A stretch of DNA of 58,156 bases from Halomonas sp. NO4 (GCF_010994375.1 NZ_WHMA01000019.1:1-58156), one strand, 5' to 3'; numbered from the stretch's first letter, positions 27,793 through 36,527 are shown. Notes: generated from the letters alone by a model not told the origin. Program-made: numbers and translations.

Positions 27793-28761
27793 ATGGATAC
27801 CGTACTGGTTTGGATGCAGCCCCTGAACGAATGGCTCAATGATCCCGCAGCGGCGCAGATGGGCTTCGCCGCCCTGCTGGGGTTGGCGATCTTTGCCCTT
27901 CTCATCGCCATGACCATGGTGGTGATGGGGCTCTCCGATCCGCTGCGCCGGCGCCTGCGCAGCCTGGAGGCGAGCGGTGCCGGCGGTGCGGCAAACTCGG
28001 AATCGGGCCTTCGTGAATGGCTGGGGCCGATGGGGGAGCGACTGGTGCCCACCGAGGAAGAGGCCAGGAGCCGCATTGCCCGCGATCTTCGTCGGGCCGG
28101 TAAGCGCTCTCCCGGGGCGGTCAACCTCTTCTTTGGTGTGCGTCTGCTGCTCACCGTCGTGCCGCCACTGGTGATGCTGATCGTACTGCCCTTCCTGCGC
28201 ATGCCGCTGAATATTGGAGCCTTGCTGATTGCTTGCCTGGCGGTGGCCGGCTATCTGTTGCCACGTTTCTGGCTGGACCGCGCCATCAAGCAGCGCTCGA
28301 AACTGATCAGTCGCGGTCTGCCGGATGCCCTGGACCTGCTGGTGGTGTGCAGCGAGGCGGGGCTGGGCCTGGGGGCGGCCATCCAGCGCGTGGCGCGCGA
28401 CCTGGAGATCAGCCACCCGGAGCTGGCCGACGAGTTGCATATTTATGGCCTGCAGACCCGCGCGGGCATGGATAACAAGACGGCACTGCGCGACCTGGAA
28501 GAGCGCACCGGCGTCGACGACATCCGCGGCCTGGTGACCACCCTGCTTCAGAGCATGCGCTTCGGTACCAGCCTCGCCATGACACTGCGGCTCTTCGCCG
28601 TGGAGCTGCGCGACAAGCGCACCCAGCAGGCCGAGGAGCGAGCCGCCAAGGTCAGCACCAAGATGCTCTTCCCGTTGATCTTCTGCATCCTGCCCAGCTT
28701 TTTTGTGGTAACGCTGGGGCCACCGCTTTTGGGCGCCATGGCGGCGCTTGCCGGGCGCTGA
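27793..28761 (+). CDS. tadC: Tad inner-membrane platform protein TadC
   Basis: A 322-residue second GspF-domain platform protein. It has an N-terminal helix (GFAALLGLAIFALLIAMTMVV), a central hydrophobic hairpin (about residues 115-160) and a C-terminal helix (MLFPLIFCILPSFFVVTL). The GspF domain has GLPDALDLLVVCSEAGLGL and the QSMRFGTSLAMTLR segment typical of TadC. GGAGGG precedes ATG 27793, 12 bases after the tadB stop. It is part of the same operon and a likely heteromeric partner of TadB. Confidence 0.94.
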   Translation: MDTVLVWMQPLNEWLNDPAAAQMGFAALLGLAIFALLIAMTMVVMGLSDPLRRRLRSLEASGAGGAANSESGLREWLGPMGERLVPTEEEARSRIARDLRRAGKRSPGAVNLFFGVRLLLTVVPPLVMLIVLPFLRMPLNIGALLIACLAVAGYLLPRFWLDRAIKQRSKLISRGLPDALDLLVVCSEAGLGLGAAIQRVARDLEISHPELADELHIYGLQTRAGMDNKTALRDLEERTGVDDIRGLVTTLLQSMRFGTSLAMTLRLFAVELRDKRTQQAEERAAKVSTKMLFPLIFCILPSFFVVTLGPPLLGAMAALAGR

Positions 28762-28806
28762 TCCTGGCCAATTCGTTGTACTCAACAGAGCCCCAGGGAG
28801 AGTCAC

Positions 28807-29751
28807 ATGAAATTTGCACTCAAGAAACCGGTTGTCTGTCTTGCGCTGGCCCTGACGCTTGGGGGCTGTGCCAGCAACGCTCAGCGGCAGGTGGGCGCAG
28901 ACCCCTATGCAGCGCTTGCAGAGGGCAATTCCTCGGTGGAGTACAGCACGGCCTTCCCCGTCGGCTCGCCGGAGGAGGCCTATCGAAACGGGGCGGCAGC
29001 GCTACGCGCGAGCGACCCGGATCGGGCACTGTTCGAGTACCTGCGTGGCCTGCGCATGGAGAAGACGCCCCAGGCCGATCCGCTCTATCGCATCGGCATC
29101 ATCCATCACGGCCGGGGTAATCACGACCTGGCCGAGAAGGCCTACCGCTGGGCGCTGGAGATCGACGACAGTCACGTGGGTGCCCACACGGCGCTGGGCG
29201 TCGCCCTGCTCGAACAGCGGGACTATGACGCCGCCGAGCAGCAGTTGCAGCCGCTGGTTTCGCGTGGTCGTGCTCCTTGGCAGGCGCATAACGCCCTGGG
29301 AGTGATCGCCGATATTTGGGGTGACTATGGCCAGGCCCGAGGCCACTACGAAACAGCGCTGGAGGCGAGCCCCCAAACCCCACTGGTGCTCAACAATCTG
29401 GGCTATTCGCGCTACCTGGCCGGCGACTGGGATGGCGCCCGCCAGTCGCTGCGCCGCGCGGTAAGCGCCAACCCCGGCTACGAGCTGGCCTGGCGGAACC
29501 TGGGACTGGTTTACGCCCGCGAGGGCGACTTCGAGACGGCGGTAGAAGCGGTGGCCCGAAACGGCGACCGTGCCAAGGCCTACAACGACATCGGCTACAT
29601 CTCGATGCTGGAAGGGCGCTATGACGACGCCATGGGCTTCTTCGAGGAGGCCATGCGCCTGTCGCCTGCCTATTACATCACCGCCAGCCAGAACGCCAAG
29701 AATCTGGACAATTTGATGCGGCGTAACGGCAGTCGTCAGTCCGCCAACTAA
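28807..29751 (+). CDS. tadD: TPR lipoprotein TadD
   Basis: A 314-residue lipoprotein. The signal peptide ends with the lipobox LTLGGC (Cys about 22), followed by tetratricopeptide repeats over about residues 55-300, with the consensus best seen in NNLGYSRYLAGDWDGARQS and YNDIGYISMLEGRYDDAM. TadD proteins act as pilotin-like factors for secretin assembly or stability in the Tad system. The Asp after the lipidated Cys is absent (Ala follows), so outer-membrane sorting is expected. CAGGGAGA precedes the start, and tadE follows after 29 bases. Confidence 0.92.
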   Translation: MKFALKKPVVCLALALTLGGCASNAQRQVGADPYAALAEGNSSVEYSTAFPVGSPEEAYRNGAAALRASDPDRALFEYLRGLRMEKTPQADPLYRIGIIHHGRGNHDLAEKAYRWALEIDDSHVGAHTALGVALLEQRDYDAAEQQLQPLVSRGRAPWQAHNALGVIADIWGDYGQARGHYETALEASPQTPLVLNNLGYSRYLAGDWDGARQSLRRAVSANPGYELAWRNLGLVYAREGDFETAVEAVARNGDRAKAYNDIGYISMLEGRYDDAMGFFEEAMRLSPAYYITASQNAKNLDNLMRRNGSRQSAN

Positions 29752-29780
29752 GGCATACCTGCATACAGGGAGGGGCGACC

Positions 29781-30212
29781 ATGAAAAGGGCGCGCTCGTT
29801 ACACAAGCAGCAAGGGGCTGAGGTTGTAGAGTTTGCAATTACATCATTTGCTTTATTCCTTATTTTATTTGGAGTAATTGAGTTGAGTGTTGCCTTGTAT
29901 GACAAAGCGGTGCTGACCAATGCTAGTCGGGAGGGAGCCAGGACAGGGATATTATTTCGTCCAATGCCCCGTGACCTTGTAGCTGAAGACGATGCCATAG
30001 AACAGGCAGTAAAAGACTACGCTGAACAGTATTTGATATCGCTAGGTGGTCCTGCGGAAATGACGATTGATATCACCCGATCTGATATGAATATGACGCC
30101 GGGTAGTGACGTCACTGTCACCGTTGACTATCCCTATAAGTTCCTTCTTCTGCCAGGAATCGTGGGTGAGTTAATCGAGATTCAGGCTGTCACCAGCATG
30201 CGGGCGGAATAG
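29781..30212 (+). CDS. tadE: TadE-type pseudopilin
   Basis: A 143-residue minor pilin. It has a short basic leader (KRARSLHKQQG), then AEVVEFAITSFALFLILFGVIELSVAL, a pilin-like hydrophobic helix preceded by Gly and with Glu at the expected position, so TadV should process it. The remaining 100 residues form a small periplasmic domain (NASREGARTG is typical of TadE). In Tad systems TadE acts in pilus initiation or adhesion. The first 200 bases are clearly AT-richer than tadD and tadC. It is separated by two bases from the TadG-like gene. Confidence 0.88.
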   Translation: MKRARSLHKQQGAEVVEFAITSFALFLILFGVIELSVALYDKAVLTNASREGARTGILFRPMPRDLVAEDDAIEQAVKDYAEQYLISLGGPAEMTIDITRSDMNMTPGSDVTVTVDYPYKFLLLPGIVGELIEIQAVTSMRAE

Positions 30213-30214
30213 TC

Positions 30215-31519
30215 ATGAAAAACTATAACATGATAAACGTTGATGATCGCTGGTTAGGACGAAAGAGGCAACAGGGTGTATCGGTTGTGCTAGTCGCTGT
30301 TTCTCTCGTCGTTTTGTTGGGCTTCATGGCCTTGGCGGTAGATGTCGGTAACCTTTATGTGGCAAGAAATGAGCTTCATAACGCAGCCGATGCTGGGTCC
30401 TTGGCGGGAGCCAGGCAGCTTTACATCACGGTTGACGATCCGATCAATGGAACTGAAGTCAAGATCAATGATGGGACTGATCCTTATGATGGCGTCAACT
30501 ACTTGAGTGCAGAGGGGTGGGCCACGCAGGCTGCCCAGTCCAATGGCAGCCAGGGGGAAGCCGCGGAAGTCATCAGCGCGAGGCGCGGGCACTGGAGCTT
30601 CACCAATCGAACCTTTACGGCAAACCCTTCCACGGAGGTGGTGGACCTGCATGAGCGTACGACGGACGAGTTGGACCTCGATACTAACTTCATCAATGCC
30701 GTGGAGGTGGTCACGGCGCGTCAGCAGTCCCCTGTGGAAACGTTCTTTGCCAGCGTGCTGGGTATTGATGACGTGGATGTCTTGGCCCGTTCGGTGGCCT
30801 ATATCGGTTTTGCCGGTACGCTGCGACCGGAAGACGTCGATCAGCCCATCGCACTATGCAAGCAAGCCCTCATGAATCCCGGCGGAAACTACTCTTGCGA
30901 TGTCGGGCGATTTATCCCCGAGGGGGATCAGACGGGGGGCTGGACCAACTTCGAGCACGATGATAGTGGTGCCACTAATGCCAAGGAAATACGCGATTTA
31001 GTGGAAGGCGATGGTAACGAAAACGAGATGTACTTTGGTGAGGATATTGCCACCAACAATGGCCAGGTCCAGTCGGCTTTTGATGCTTTCTATGACCGCT
31101 GGGTCGATGAGACCAGCCGCGAAGTCACCTGGACGCTGACGCTGCCGGTGATCGACTGTGAGTCGGGCGTGGCGCCACAAAACGCTTTAGTAGGAGCTGT
31201 CACTGTGCATATCGTCTGGGTCGTCAGTAATGCCCAGGAGAACAAGATCGATGAGTTTGCCCCCGAGAAAATGGGGCTCGCTCCCGATTCGGAGGATGTC
31301 GAGTGGCCCGGGCAGTGGGAGAATGCCAGCACGGATGGGGAAGAGCGCTGGGATGACTTCGTGGATCACTTCGAGCTCCAGTTCGAGAATGGCGATCCGG
31401 CCGACTGGCGCAAGATGAGCATCTATTTTCTGCCCAGTTGCAGCGTCCACGAACCCAAGGGCCAGACCGGCGGCGAGAACTACGGCATCCTGGCACAGAT
31501 TCCGGTGCTGGTGGACTGA
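30215..31519 (+). CDS. tadG: TadG-like pilus-associated protein
   Basis: A 434-residue protein with an N-terminal TadE/TadG-type hydrophobic segment (GVSVVLVAVSLVVLLGFMALAVDVGNLYVARNELHNAADAG is the family hallmark region, residues about 20-60). A large acidic periplasmic domain with several Cys (CKQAL, NYSCDVG, IDCESG, SCSVHE) may form disulfides. No vWA MIDAS motif (DxSxS) is evident, unlike some TadG proteins. It is the last structural gene of the locus. The 5' end is AT-rich like tadE, and the 3' two-thirds returns to high GC. A hairpin follows the stop. Confidence 0.85.
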   Translation: MKNYNMINVDDRWLGRKRQQGVSVVLVAVSLVVLLGFMALAVDVGNLYVARNELHNAADAGSLAGARQLYITVDDPINGTEVKINDGTDPYDGVNYLSAEGWATQAAQSNGSQGEAAEVISARRGHWSFTNRTFTANPSTEVVDLHERTTDELDLDTNFINAVEVVTARQQSPVETFFASVLGIDDVDVLARSVAYIGFAGTLRPEDVDQPIALCKQALMNPGGNYSCDVGRFIPEGDQTGGWTNFEHDDSGATNAKEIRDLVEGDGNENEMYFGEDIATNNGQVQSAFDAFYDRWVDETSREVTWTLTLPVIDCESGVAPQNALVGAVTVHIVWVVSNAQENKIDEFAPEKMGLAPDSEDVEWPGQWENASTDGEERWDDFVDHFELQFENGDPADWRKMSIYFLPSCSVHEPKGQTGGENYGILAQIPVLVD

Positions 31520-31545
31520 TGGTCGGCATTCCTGCTCAACAGAAC

Positions 31546-31571
31546 GCCGGCAAGGCGGTGGCCTCGCCGGC
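31546..31571. terminator. Hairpin between the convergent tadG and AraC-type genes
   Basis: GCCGGC-A-AGGC-GGTG-GCCT-C-GCCGGC can fold into a strong stem with one mismatch. It lacks a clear T tract on the plus side, so it may be a bidirectional weak or Rho-assisted terminator. Confidence 0.45.
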
Positions 31572-31653
31572 GCTCCTGTTGCGTGATCTTTCCCAAGAAC
31601 CGTGCCCCAGAACCGTGGAAGCTTTCCCCCTGGCGCTTGCACGCTTCGTAACT

Positions 31654-32538
31654 TCAGGGGTTGAGCGACTTCAGCAGCGGGGGGAGCTCGGGCAGTGCGG
31701 CTGGAGGGGAATTGGGGCGCTCGGTTTTCGCCCGTGCGTTGGCCGATTCCGTGGCCTCCAGCCGGTAGCTGGAAGGGGGCTTGCCGACGTAGCGCTGGAA
31801 GGTGCGGGTGAAGTAGGAGAGGTCGCGAAAGCCCACCGTGAAGCACACATCGGTGATGGTGACCTTGGGGTTGGCCAGCAAGCGCATGGCTTCGTTGATG
31901 CGCCGGTGCATCAGGTACTCCTGGAAAGTAATACCGGTCACGCGCCGGAAGAAGCGGCTGAACTGAAAGGCACTCTGTCCGCAGAGGCCGGCGACCTCCG
32001 CCTGAACGATCTTGCGGTGCAGGTTCTGGTCGATATACGAGACGACCCGTTGCAGTTTTGCCTGGTCGTCGCCAGGGGCTGAACAGTAAAGCCGTGCCTC
32101 CGGCGGAATGTGGTTCTTGACCTCGGCCACTGGCCGGTTGGTGGCCTTGGCTTTTTCTGGCAAGCGTGCGTCGTACAAACTGGCCATCACCTCCAGGAAA
32201 CGTGTCATATCGAAGGGTTGCACGAAGTAGTCCCATACTCGGGCACGAAACGCCCAGACGGCCAGGTGCTCGGAGTGGGCCTGGGTGATCATCAGCAGGG
32301 GAATGGTGGGGAAGGCCTTCTTGGCTTCGCGCAGGCTGCCGAGGCCTTCGAGATCCGGGTAGTCGAACTGGAAACAAGCGGCGATGGGGGGCCGCTGCTT
32401 CATCTGGGGGATGGGATCCTGCCCCGGGGCAATGATTTCAAGATGATACCCTTGCCGCTTCAAGGCCTGGTGGTATTCGTCATCCAGTGGTTCCTGAATG
32501 GTTCGCAGCACAATGAGCATGTAGTCATGAGGTACCAT
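31654..32538 (-). CDS. AraC-family regulator with receiver-like N-terminal domain
   Basis: A 294-residue protein. Residues about 5-115 look like a response-regulator receiver (PIAACFQFDYPDLEGLGSL ... IPLLMITQAHSEHLAV ... WDYFVQPFD), but the conserved Lys before Pro-Phe is Gln, so phosphorylation control is uncertain. Residues about 160-265 are a standard AraC/XylS DNA-binding domain with two helix-turn-helix units (VAGLCGQSAFQFSRFFRRV; ITDVCFTVGFRDLSYFTRTFQR). The C-terminal tail is Pro-rich. It is convergent with the Tad operon and the only regulator beside it, so it is a likely activator of the pilus genes, perhaps through the GTAAC sites. No sensor kinase is adjacent. Confidence 0.9.
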   Translation of the reverse strand: MVPHDYMLIVLRTIQEPLDDEYHQALKRQGYHLEIIAPGQDPIPQMKQRPPIAACFQFDYPDLEGLGSLREAKKAFPTIPLLMITQAHSEHLAVWAFRARVWDYFVQPFDMTRFLEVMASLYDARLPEKAKATNRPVAEVKNHIPPEARLYCSAPGDDQAKLQRVVSYIDQNLHRKIVQAEVAGLCGQSAFQFSRFFRRVTGITFQEYLMHRRINEAMRLLANPKVTITDVCFTVGFRDLSYFTRTFQRYVGKPPSSYRLEATESANARAKTERPNSPPAALPELPPLLKSLNP

Positions 32539-32968
32539 GAATTTCTCCCTGCGCTCAGCCGGTACCGTACGACGAGACGATAATCCTATCGTCCGAGTGC
32601 GGTTCCGATGCGTACATGTGACGTTCTTTTTTTATGGGGCTTGCCGTGTTTATTGTTGAGTTTTTTTAATTCTTCTATTTTTCAGACAGTTAGGTGTCAA
32701 TTGTGCCCCGGTCCGTGACCTGTTGGGTAGCGAGCTCATGCTCATTGTAGTTCAGGCCATCAAGCTGCAAGTATGAGAGGACTGATAAAAAAGCGTGGAA
32801 TGGCTCTCTTGATGTTACCAAATGTAATTTCTCGGTAAGCATAGCGTACGGTACTCAGCGTGCCAATCAAAAAGCACCAACACTGACATCACCTCGAGCC
32901 GGTGACCTGAGCCGAGGGAGACGAGCTGCTACAATCCCCGCCCTCGAAGCAGCGGGCGGGAGAGAGGC
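32539..32968. promoter_or_regulatory. AT-rich intergenic region between the AraC-type gene and the YhiN-like gene
   Basis: About 430 bases, markedly AT-rich at 32620-32700 and 32780-32840, with no credible open frame. It must contain the leftward promoter of the AraC-type gene and the rightward promoter of the flavoprotein gene. I see no definite hairpin or repeat, and a small RNA cannot be ruled out. Confidence 0.4.
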
Positions 32969-34144
32969 ATGACCTACGACGTGGTGGTGATCGGCGCCGG
33001 AGCCGCCGGGTTGATGTGCGCGCTCACCGCCGGTTACGCCGGACGGCGGGTGCTGGTGGTGGATCATGCCAACAAGGCGGGCAAGAAGATCCTGATGTCC
33101 GGCGGCGGGCGCTGCAACTTCACCAACCTGGCCTCCACGCCCGCCAATTTCTTCTCGAACAACCCCCACTTCTGCATCTCGGCGCTGAAGCGCTACCGGC
33201 CCGAGCACTTCGTCGAGCTGGTGGAGCGTCACGGCGTGGAGTACGTGGAGAAGGCGCCGGGCCAGCTCTTCTGCGCCCATTCCGCCAAGGAGCTGCTCGG
33301 CGTGCTGCTCACCGAGTGTGAGTGGGCCGGCGTCGAGCTTCGCCTCAAGACCGCCGTCGAGTCGGTGACGCCCGTGGGGGAGGGCATGCGCCTTGAAACC
33401 TCCCTGGGGCGCCTCGACTGTGGCGCCCTGGTGGTGGCCACCGGCGGGCTCTCCATCCCCACCCTGGGCGCCACCGGCTTCGGCTACGACCTGGCGTGCC
33501 AGTTCGGGCTCGAAGTGACCCCGACTCGCCCGGCGCTGGTGCCGTTCACCCTGAGTTCGCCGTGGAAGGCGCGCGCCGCCGACCTGGCCGGGGTGGCCTG
33601 CGAGGTGGCGGTGACCTGCCGTGGCGGCCGCTACGCCGAGCCCATGCTCTTCACCCACCGTGGGCTCTCCGGGCCGGCCATGCTGCAGATCTCCAGCCAC
33701 TGGCAGCCCGGCGACGAGCTGCGGATCGACCTCTTGCCCGGCCGGGACGCCTTCGAGGCGTTGGCCCGGGCGCGCCGGGAGACGCCCCGGCGGCAGCTCT
33801 CCACCTGGCTGGCCGAGCAGCTGCCCAAGCGCCTCGCCCAGGCGCTCACCGAGTGGCACGGCGACGACGGCGTGCTGGCGGACTTCAGCAATGCGCGGCT
33901 CGAGGGCTGGGCCCGGGCGCTGGCCGAGTGGCGGCTCAAGCCCGCCGGCACCGAGGGCTGGCGCACCGCCGAGGTGACCCTGGGCGGCGTCGACACCCGG
34001 GCGATCTCCTCGAAGACCTTTGCCGTGGCGGGGCTGCCGCCGCTGCGCTTCATCGGCGAGGTGCTCGACGTGACCGGCGAGCTGGGCGGCCACAACTTCC
34101 AGTGGGCCTGGGCCAGCGGGGTGGCCTGCGGCAACGCCCTGTAA
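32969..34144 (+). CDS. NAD(P)/FAD-dependent oxidoreductase, HI0933/YhiN family
   Basis: A 391-residue flavoprotein of unknown substrate. The N-terminal dinucleotide-binding motif VVVIGAGAAGLMCALTAG is followed by the family signature GKKILMSGGGRCNFTN. A second nucleotide-related block, LVVATGGLSIPTLGATG, and the C-terminal FIGEVLDVTGELGGHNFQWAWASG region close the FAD site. The length is standard and no signal peptide is present. GAGAGAGG precedes ATG 32969. The family is widespread in bacteria and often annotated only as aminoacetone oxidase-like or BaiN-like, so a precise reaction cannot be given. A separately transcribed TetR-type gene follows. Confidence 0.92.
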   Translation: MTYDVVVIGAGAAGLMCALTAGYAGRRVLVVDHANKAGKKILMSGGGRCNFTNLASTPANFFSNNPHFCISALKRYRPEHFVELVERHGVEYVEKAPGQLFCAHSAKELLGVLLTECEWAGVELRLKTAVESVTPVGEGMRLETSLGRLDCGALVVATGGLSIPTLGATGFGYDLACQFGLEVTPTRPALVPFTLSSPWKARAADLAGVACEVAVTCRGGRYAEPMLFTHRGLSGPAMLQISSHWQPGDELRIDLLPGRDAFEALARARRETPRRQLSTWLAEQLPKRLAQALTEWHGDDGVLADFSNARLEGWARALAEWRLKPAGTEGWRTAEVTLGGVDTRAISSKTFAVAGLPPLRFIGEVLDVTGELGGHNFQWAWASGVACGNAL

Positions 34145-34210
34145 GCCCATCAGACCGGTTCCCATGGTCTATGCTCGTGTTGGGAGCTGTGTTCGAGGGA
34201 GAGCCGTGCC

Positions 34211-34864
34211 ATGACCATGATCGCCGTAGACCGCTCGTCGAATGTCGAGATGGCGTCCCTTGTCGAGAGCGTCGTCGACGAGGCCGTCCACCAGGCGGAA
34301 TCCCAGGGCTGGCAGGCCGTGCGCCTGACCGAGGTAGCCCGCGCGCTCGAATTGCCCATGTCGGTGGTGCTTGGGGAGTTCCGCGACCTGGACGCCGTGG
34401 CCAACGCCTGGTTTCGGCGCGGCTGGCGCGCCATGCTCGCCGAGAAGCCGGCCACCTTTGCCGACTGGCCGGAGCGGGTGCGTATCGAGCACTGCCTGAT
34501 GGCCTGGTTCGACGCCTTTGCCGCCCATCGCCGCGTTACCCTGCAGATGCTGCGCACCAAGGCGCACCTGCCGCACCTGCATACCTGGACCCCCCTGCCT
34601 TTCGACCTGTCGCGCACCGTGCAGTGGCTGCGCGAGGCGGCGCAACTGGAGGCGCGCTACGGCAGCCGTCGCGCCCAGGTCGAGGAAGTCGCCCTGACCA
34701 GTCTGTTTCTGGCCGCCCTGGCCGTGTGGGCCACGGACAGCAGCGAAGGGCAGCGGCGCACGCGGCGCTTCGTGGAGAAACGCCTCGATCACGGCGAGCG
34801 GTGGATGAAGTGGGTGCCGATGCCCAGGCACAAGGCGCGAACGCCCGTCTCGGCAACGCTATAA
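34211..34864 (+). CDS. TetR-like transcriptional regulator
   Basis: A 217-residue protein with a probable TetR helix-turn-helix at about residues 25-70 (GWQAVRLTEVARALELPMSVVLGEFRDLDAVANAWF), where the usual Tyr-His-Phe before the second helix is replaced by Gly-Glu-Phe. The remaining helical domain (about 75-190), containing several Trp and His, would bind a ligand. The C-terminal tail is basic. GGGAGAG lies upstream of ATG 34211. The stop is separated from the palindromic repeat at 34866 by a single base, so the repeat may act as its terminator. A COQ9-like fold is an alternative reading of the same helix pattern. Confidence 0.75.
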   Translation: MTMIAVDRSSNVEMASLVESVVDEAVHQAESQGWQAVRLTEVARALELPMSVVLGEFRDLDAVANAWFRRGWRAMLAEKPATFADWPERVRIEHCLMAWFDAFAAHRRVTLQMLRTKAHLPHLHTWTPLPFDLSRTVQWLREAAQLEARYGSRRAQVEEVALTSLFLAALAVWATDSSEGQRRTRRFVEKRLDHGERWMKWVPMPRHKARTPVSATL

Positions 34865-34865
34865 C

Positions 34866-35004
34866 GCTTTGTCTGAAAACTGCCTGCGCTCGGTCATACG
34901 GCGTTAAAAATCGGCTCAAAGTACTCATTTACACCACGTAAACTCCGTCTTTTCACCGATTTTTGCCTTGTCTGACCATCGCTCGACGACTTTTCGGACA
35001 AAGC
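34866..35004. repeat. 139-bp palindromic MITE-like repeat, copy B (inverted relative to copy A)
   Basis: The reverse complement of 11071-11209 with a single base difference, including the same 14-base terminal inverted repeats and nested internal stems. It lies between the TetR-like gene, ending at 34864, and the convergent CopD-like gene, ending at 35022, so it fills the whole intergenic space and probably terminates one or both transcripts. Confidence 0.9.
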
Positions 35005-35021
35005 TAAGTGCGCGCACTCCC

Positions 35022-35477
35022 TCAGAAGTAGCGGCCGCCGCTGGCCACCACCACGGTCACCAGGCCAAGGATCAGGTTGAGGCCGACCAGGCGGCGGATG
35101 CGTCCCAGGTGGTTGCCGCCCTCGGGCCAGCTCTTGGCCTGCACGGCGGCATGCAGTCGGGGGTAGGGAACGAACCAGATGTAGGCGAAGATCGCCATCA
35201 TCACCAGGCCGATGGCAAGCATCAGGTGGATGTGCCAGCGTGCCGCGGCCATGCCACCGAACACGCTGAACAGCATCCACAGGCCGGTGGCAAGCAGCAC
35301 CGCCACCGCCGCCCATACCCAGGGGAAGAAGCGCTGGAACACCCGTGCCCACAGCGTGAGCCGCTGGGGCGGATCGAGCAGGCCTGCCGCGACCGGACGC
35401 AGGACCATCCAGGCGAGAAACATGCCCCCCACCCAGATGACGGCGGCGAGCAGGTGCAGGGTGATGGCGAGCGGCAT
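35022..35477 (-). CDS. CopD-domain membrane protein
   Basis: A 151-residue integral membrane protein with four helices of the CopD/HemJ-like type. The N-terminal ITLHLLAAVIWVGGMFLAWMVLRP carries the conserved His and WVGG; a second His pair appears in WHIHLMLAIGLVMM. Members of this superfamily bind copper or haem, and the sequence does not show which applies. The short length matches stand-alone versions. GGAGAC precedes ATG 35477. It is 19 bases downstream of the yqjK-like gene and may be co-transcribed with the yqjD-yqjE-yqjK set. Confidence 0.85.
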   Translation of the reverse strand: MPLAITLHLLAAVIWVGGMFLAWMVLRPVAAGLLDPPQRLTLWARVFQRFFPWVWAAVAVLLATGLWMLFSVFGGMAAARWHIHLMLAIGLVMMAIFAYIWFVPYPRLHAAVQAKSWPEGGNHLGRIRRLVGLNLILGLVTVVVASGGRYF

Positions 35478-35495
35478 GGACGGTCTCCTCGATGA

Positions 35496-35813
35496 TCAGC
35501 GGACGAGCCGAAGCAGGCGTCGCGCGCGATTAACCAGCAGGGCAGCGGCCACCGCCCGGCGGGCGAGGCGTACCAGGCTATGCGGATGACGCGCACCCTG
35601 AAACAGGGCCACGCCGCCTGCCGCGATGAAAGCGGTCTTGAAGCGCATCAGGCTGTGCCAGCCGTCGTCGATCGGTCGGCTGGCTTCGCGCAGGCGATGG
35701 GCGTCGACGAGGATGTCGATGCGCTGTTGCTCGATGGTGGCGAGCAGCCGGGCCTTGCGTTCGGCTCGGCTCGGGCGGGGGGATGGCGACTCAGCGGGTG
35801 GGCGTGTCGTCAC
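35496..35813 (-). CDS. YqjK-like protein
   Basis: A 105-residue, strongly basic protein with a helical N-terminal half (SRAERKARLLATIEQQRIDILVD), a short hydrophobic segment (FKTAFIAAGGVALFQG) and an Arg-rich tail. It takes the place of YqjK in the enterobacterial yqjC-D-E-K arrangement. The GTG at 35813 is chosen because GGAGAG lies 5 bases upstream, giving a 23-base overlap with the yqjE-like gene. The function of the family is unknown, and association with the inner membrane is likely. Confidence 0.75.
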   Translation of the reverse strand: MTTRPPAESPSPRPSRAERKARLLATIEQQRIDILVDAHRLREASRPIDDGWHSLMRFKTAFIAAGGVALFQGARHPHSLVRLARRAVAAALLVNRARRLLRLVR

Positions 35814-36195
35814 GGCGTCTCTCCGCCAGTTCACGGTCGGTGGCGAGCTGGGTCAGGGTCTGCTTGAGCAGGGTGTGGCGGCGGGCCTGGGCGCGTGCCA
35901 CCAGGGCCAGCAGCAGGCTGCCGCCGATCAGCGCGCCGGCGCTGATGCCCATGGCGGCCAGGCGGTGGCTGTCCCAGAAGAAGACCGCCACCAGCAGGAC
36001 GAGCACGGCCAGGCCCAGCAGCAGCATCACCAGGCTCGCGCCGATCAGCAGTAGCAGGGTGACGACCCGGGCGCGCTCTTCCTCCAGTTCCACAACGAGC
36101 AGCTGAAGGCGTGTCTCGCCGGCGGCAACGAGACTGCCGAGCAGCCGCTTGACGGCCTCGAGCAGGCGGTGTGCCGGTCCTTGGCTCGATGCCAT
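35791..36195 (-). CDS. yqjE: YqjE/phage holin superfamily III membrane protein
   Basis: A 134-residue protein with an amphipathic N-terminal helix (RLLEAVKRLLGSLVAAGETRLQLL), two membrane helices (about residues 45-72 and 78-102) and a charged C-terminus. This is the YqjE (Actinobacteriophage holin-like superfamily) pattern. It overlaps the yqjD-like gene by one base (start/stop sharing) and the yqjK-like gene by 23 bases, so the three form a tight operon. In enterobacteria YqjD and its relatives tether ribosomes to the membrane in stationary phase; a similar stress role here is inference. Confidence 0.85.
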   Translation of the reverse strand: MASSQGPAHRLLEAVKRLLGSLVAAGETRLQLLVVELEEERARVVTLLLLIGASLVMLLLGLAVLVLLVAVFFWDSHRLAAMGISAGALIGGSLLLALVARAQARRHTLLKQTLTQLATDRELAERRRDDTPTR

Positions 36196-36527
36196 CAGCG
36201 CCGCCCGATCAGCATGCCGATGACCACACCGACGGCGGCGCCGATACCGATGCTGGTCCAGGGATTCTCGTGGACGTAGCGGTCGCAGGCATCGGCCTGC
36301 TGGGTGACGCTGTCACGGGCCTCGCCGTAGAACCGCTCGCCGCGCGCTTCTAGCCGCTCGCGGGTGTCCTTGAGGCGCTGCTCGGCGCGCTCGCGCAACT
36401 CCTTGATGTTGCTGCGGGAGTCGTCGGCAGTGGCGCTGACCAGCTCTTCGATGGTGCGCGACAGGTGGTGCAGGTCTTCCTTCAGCTGCTGGGTGCTTGC
36501 GTCGGTATTGGGCGTACGAGATGCCAT
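36195..36527 (-). CDS. yqjD: ElaB/YqjD/DUF883-family protein
   Basis: A 110-residue protein with an N-terminal coiled coil (about residues 12-70, heptads rich in Leu, Arg and Glu), the conserved YVHENPWTSIGIGAAVGVVIGMLIGRR end and a Gly-zipper membrane helix, the DUF883 hallmark. E. coli YqjD and ElaB are membrane proteins that bind ribosomes or respond to stress. It is first in the yqjD-yqjE-yqjK operon. An AGGAAGA site is present upstream of ATG 36527. Confidence 0.92.
   Translation of the reverse strand: MASRTPNTDASTQQLKEDLHHLSRTIEELVSATADDSRSNIKELRERAEQRLKDTRERLEARGERFYGEARDSVTQQADACDRYVHENPWTSIGIGAAVGVVIGMLIGRR

Noticed and set aside
34866..35004. Simple intrinsic terminator only
   Set aside because: The same 139 bases occur 24 kb away almost unchanged with terminal inverted repeats, which points to a mobile repeat even if it also terminates transcription.
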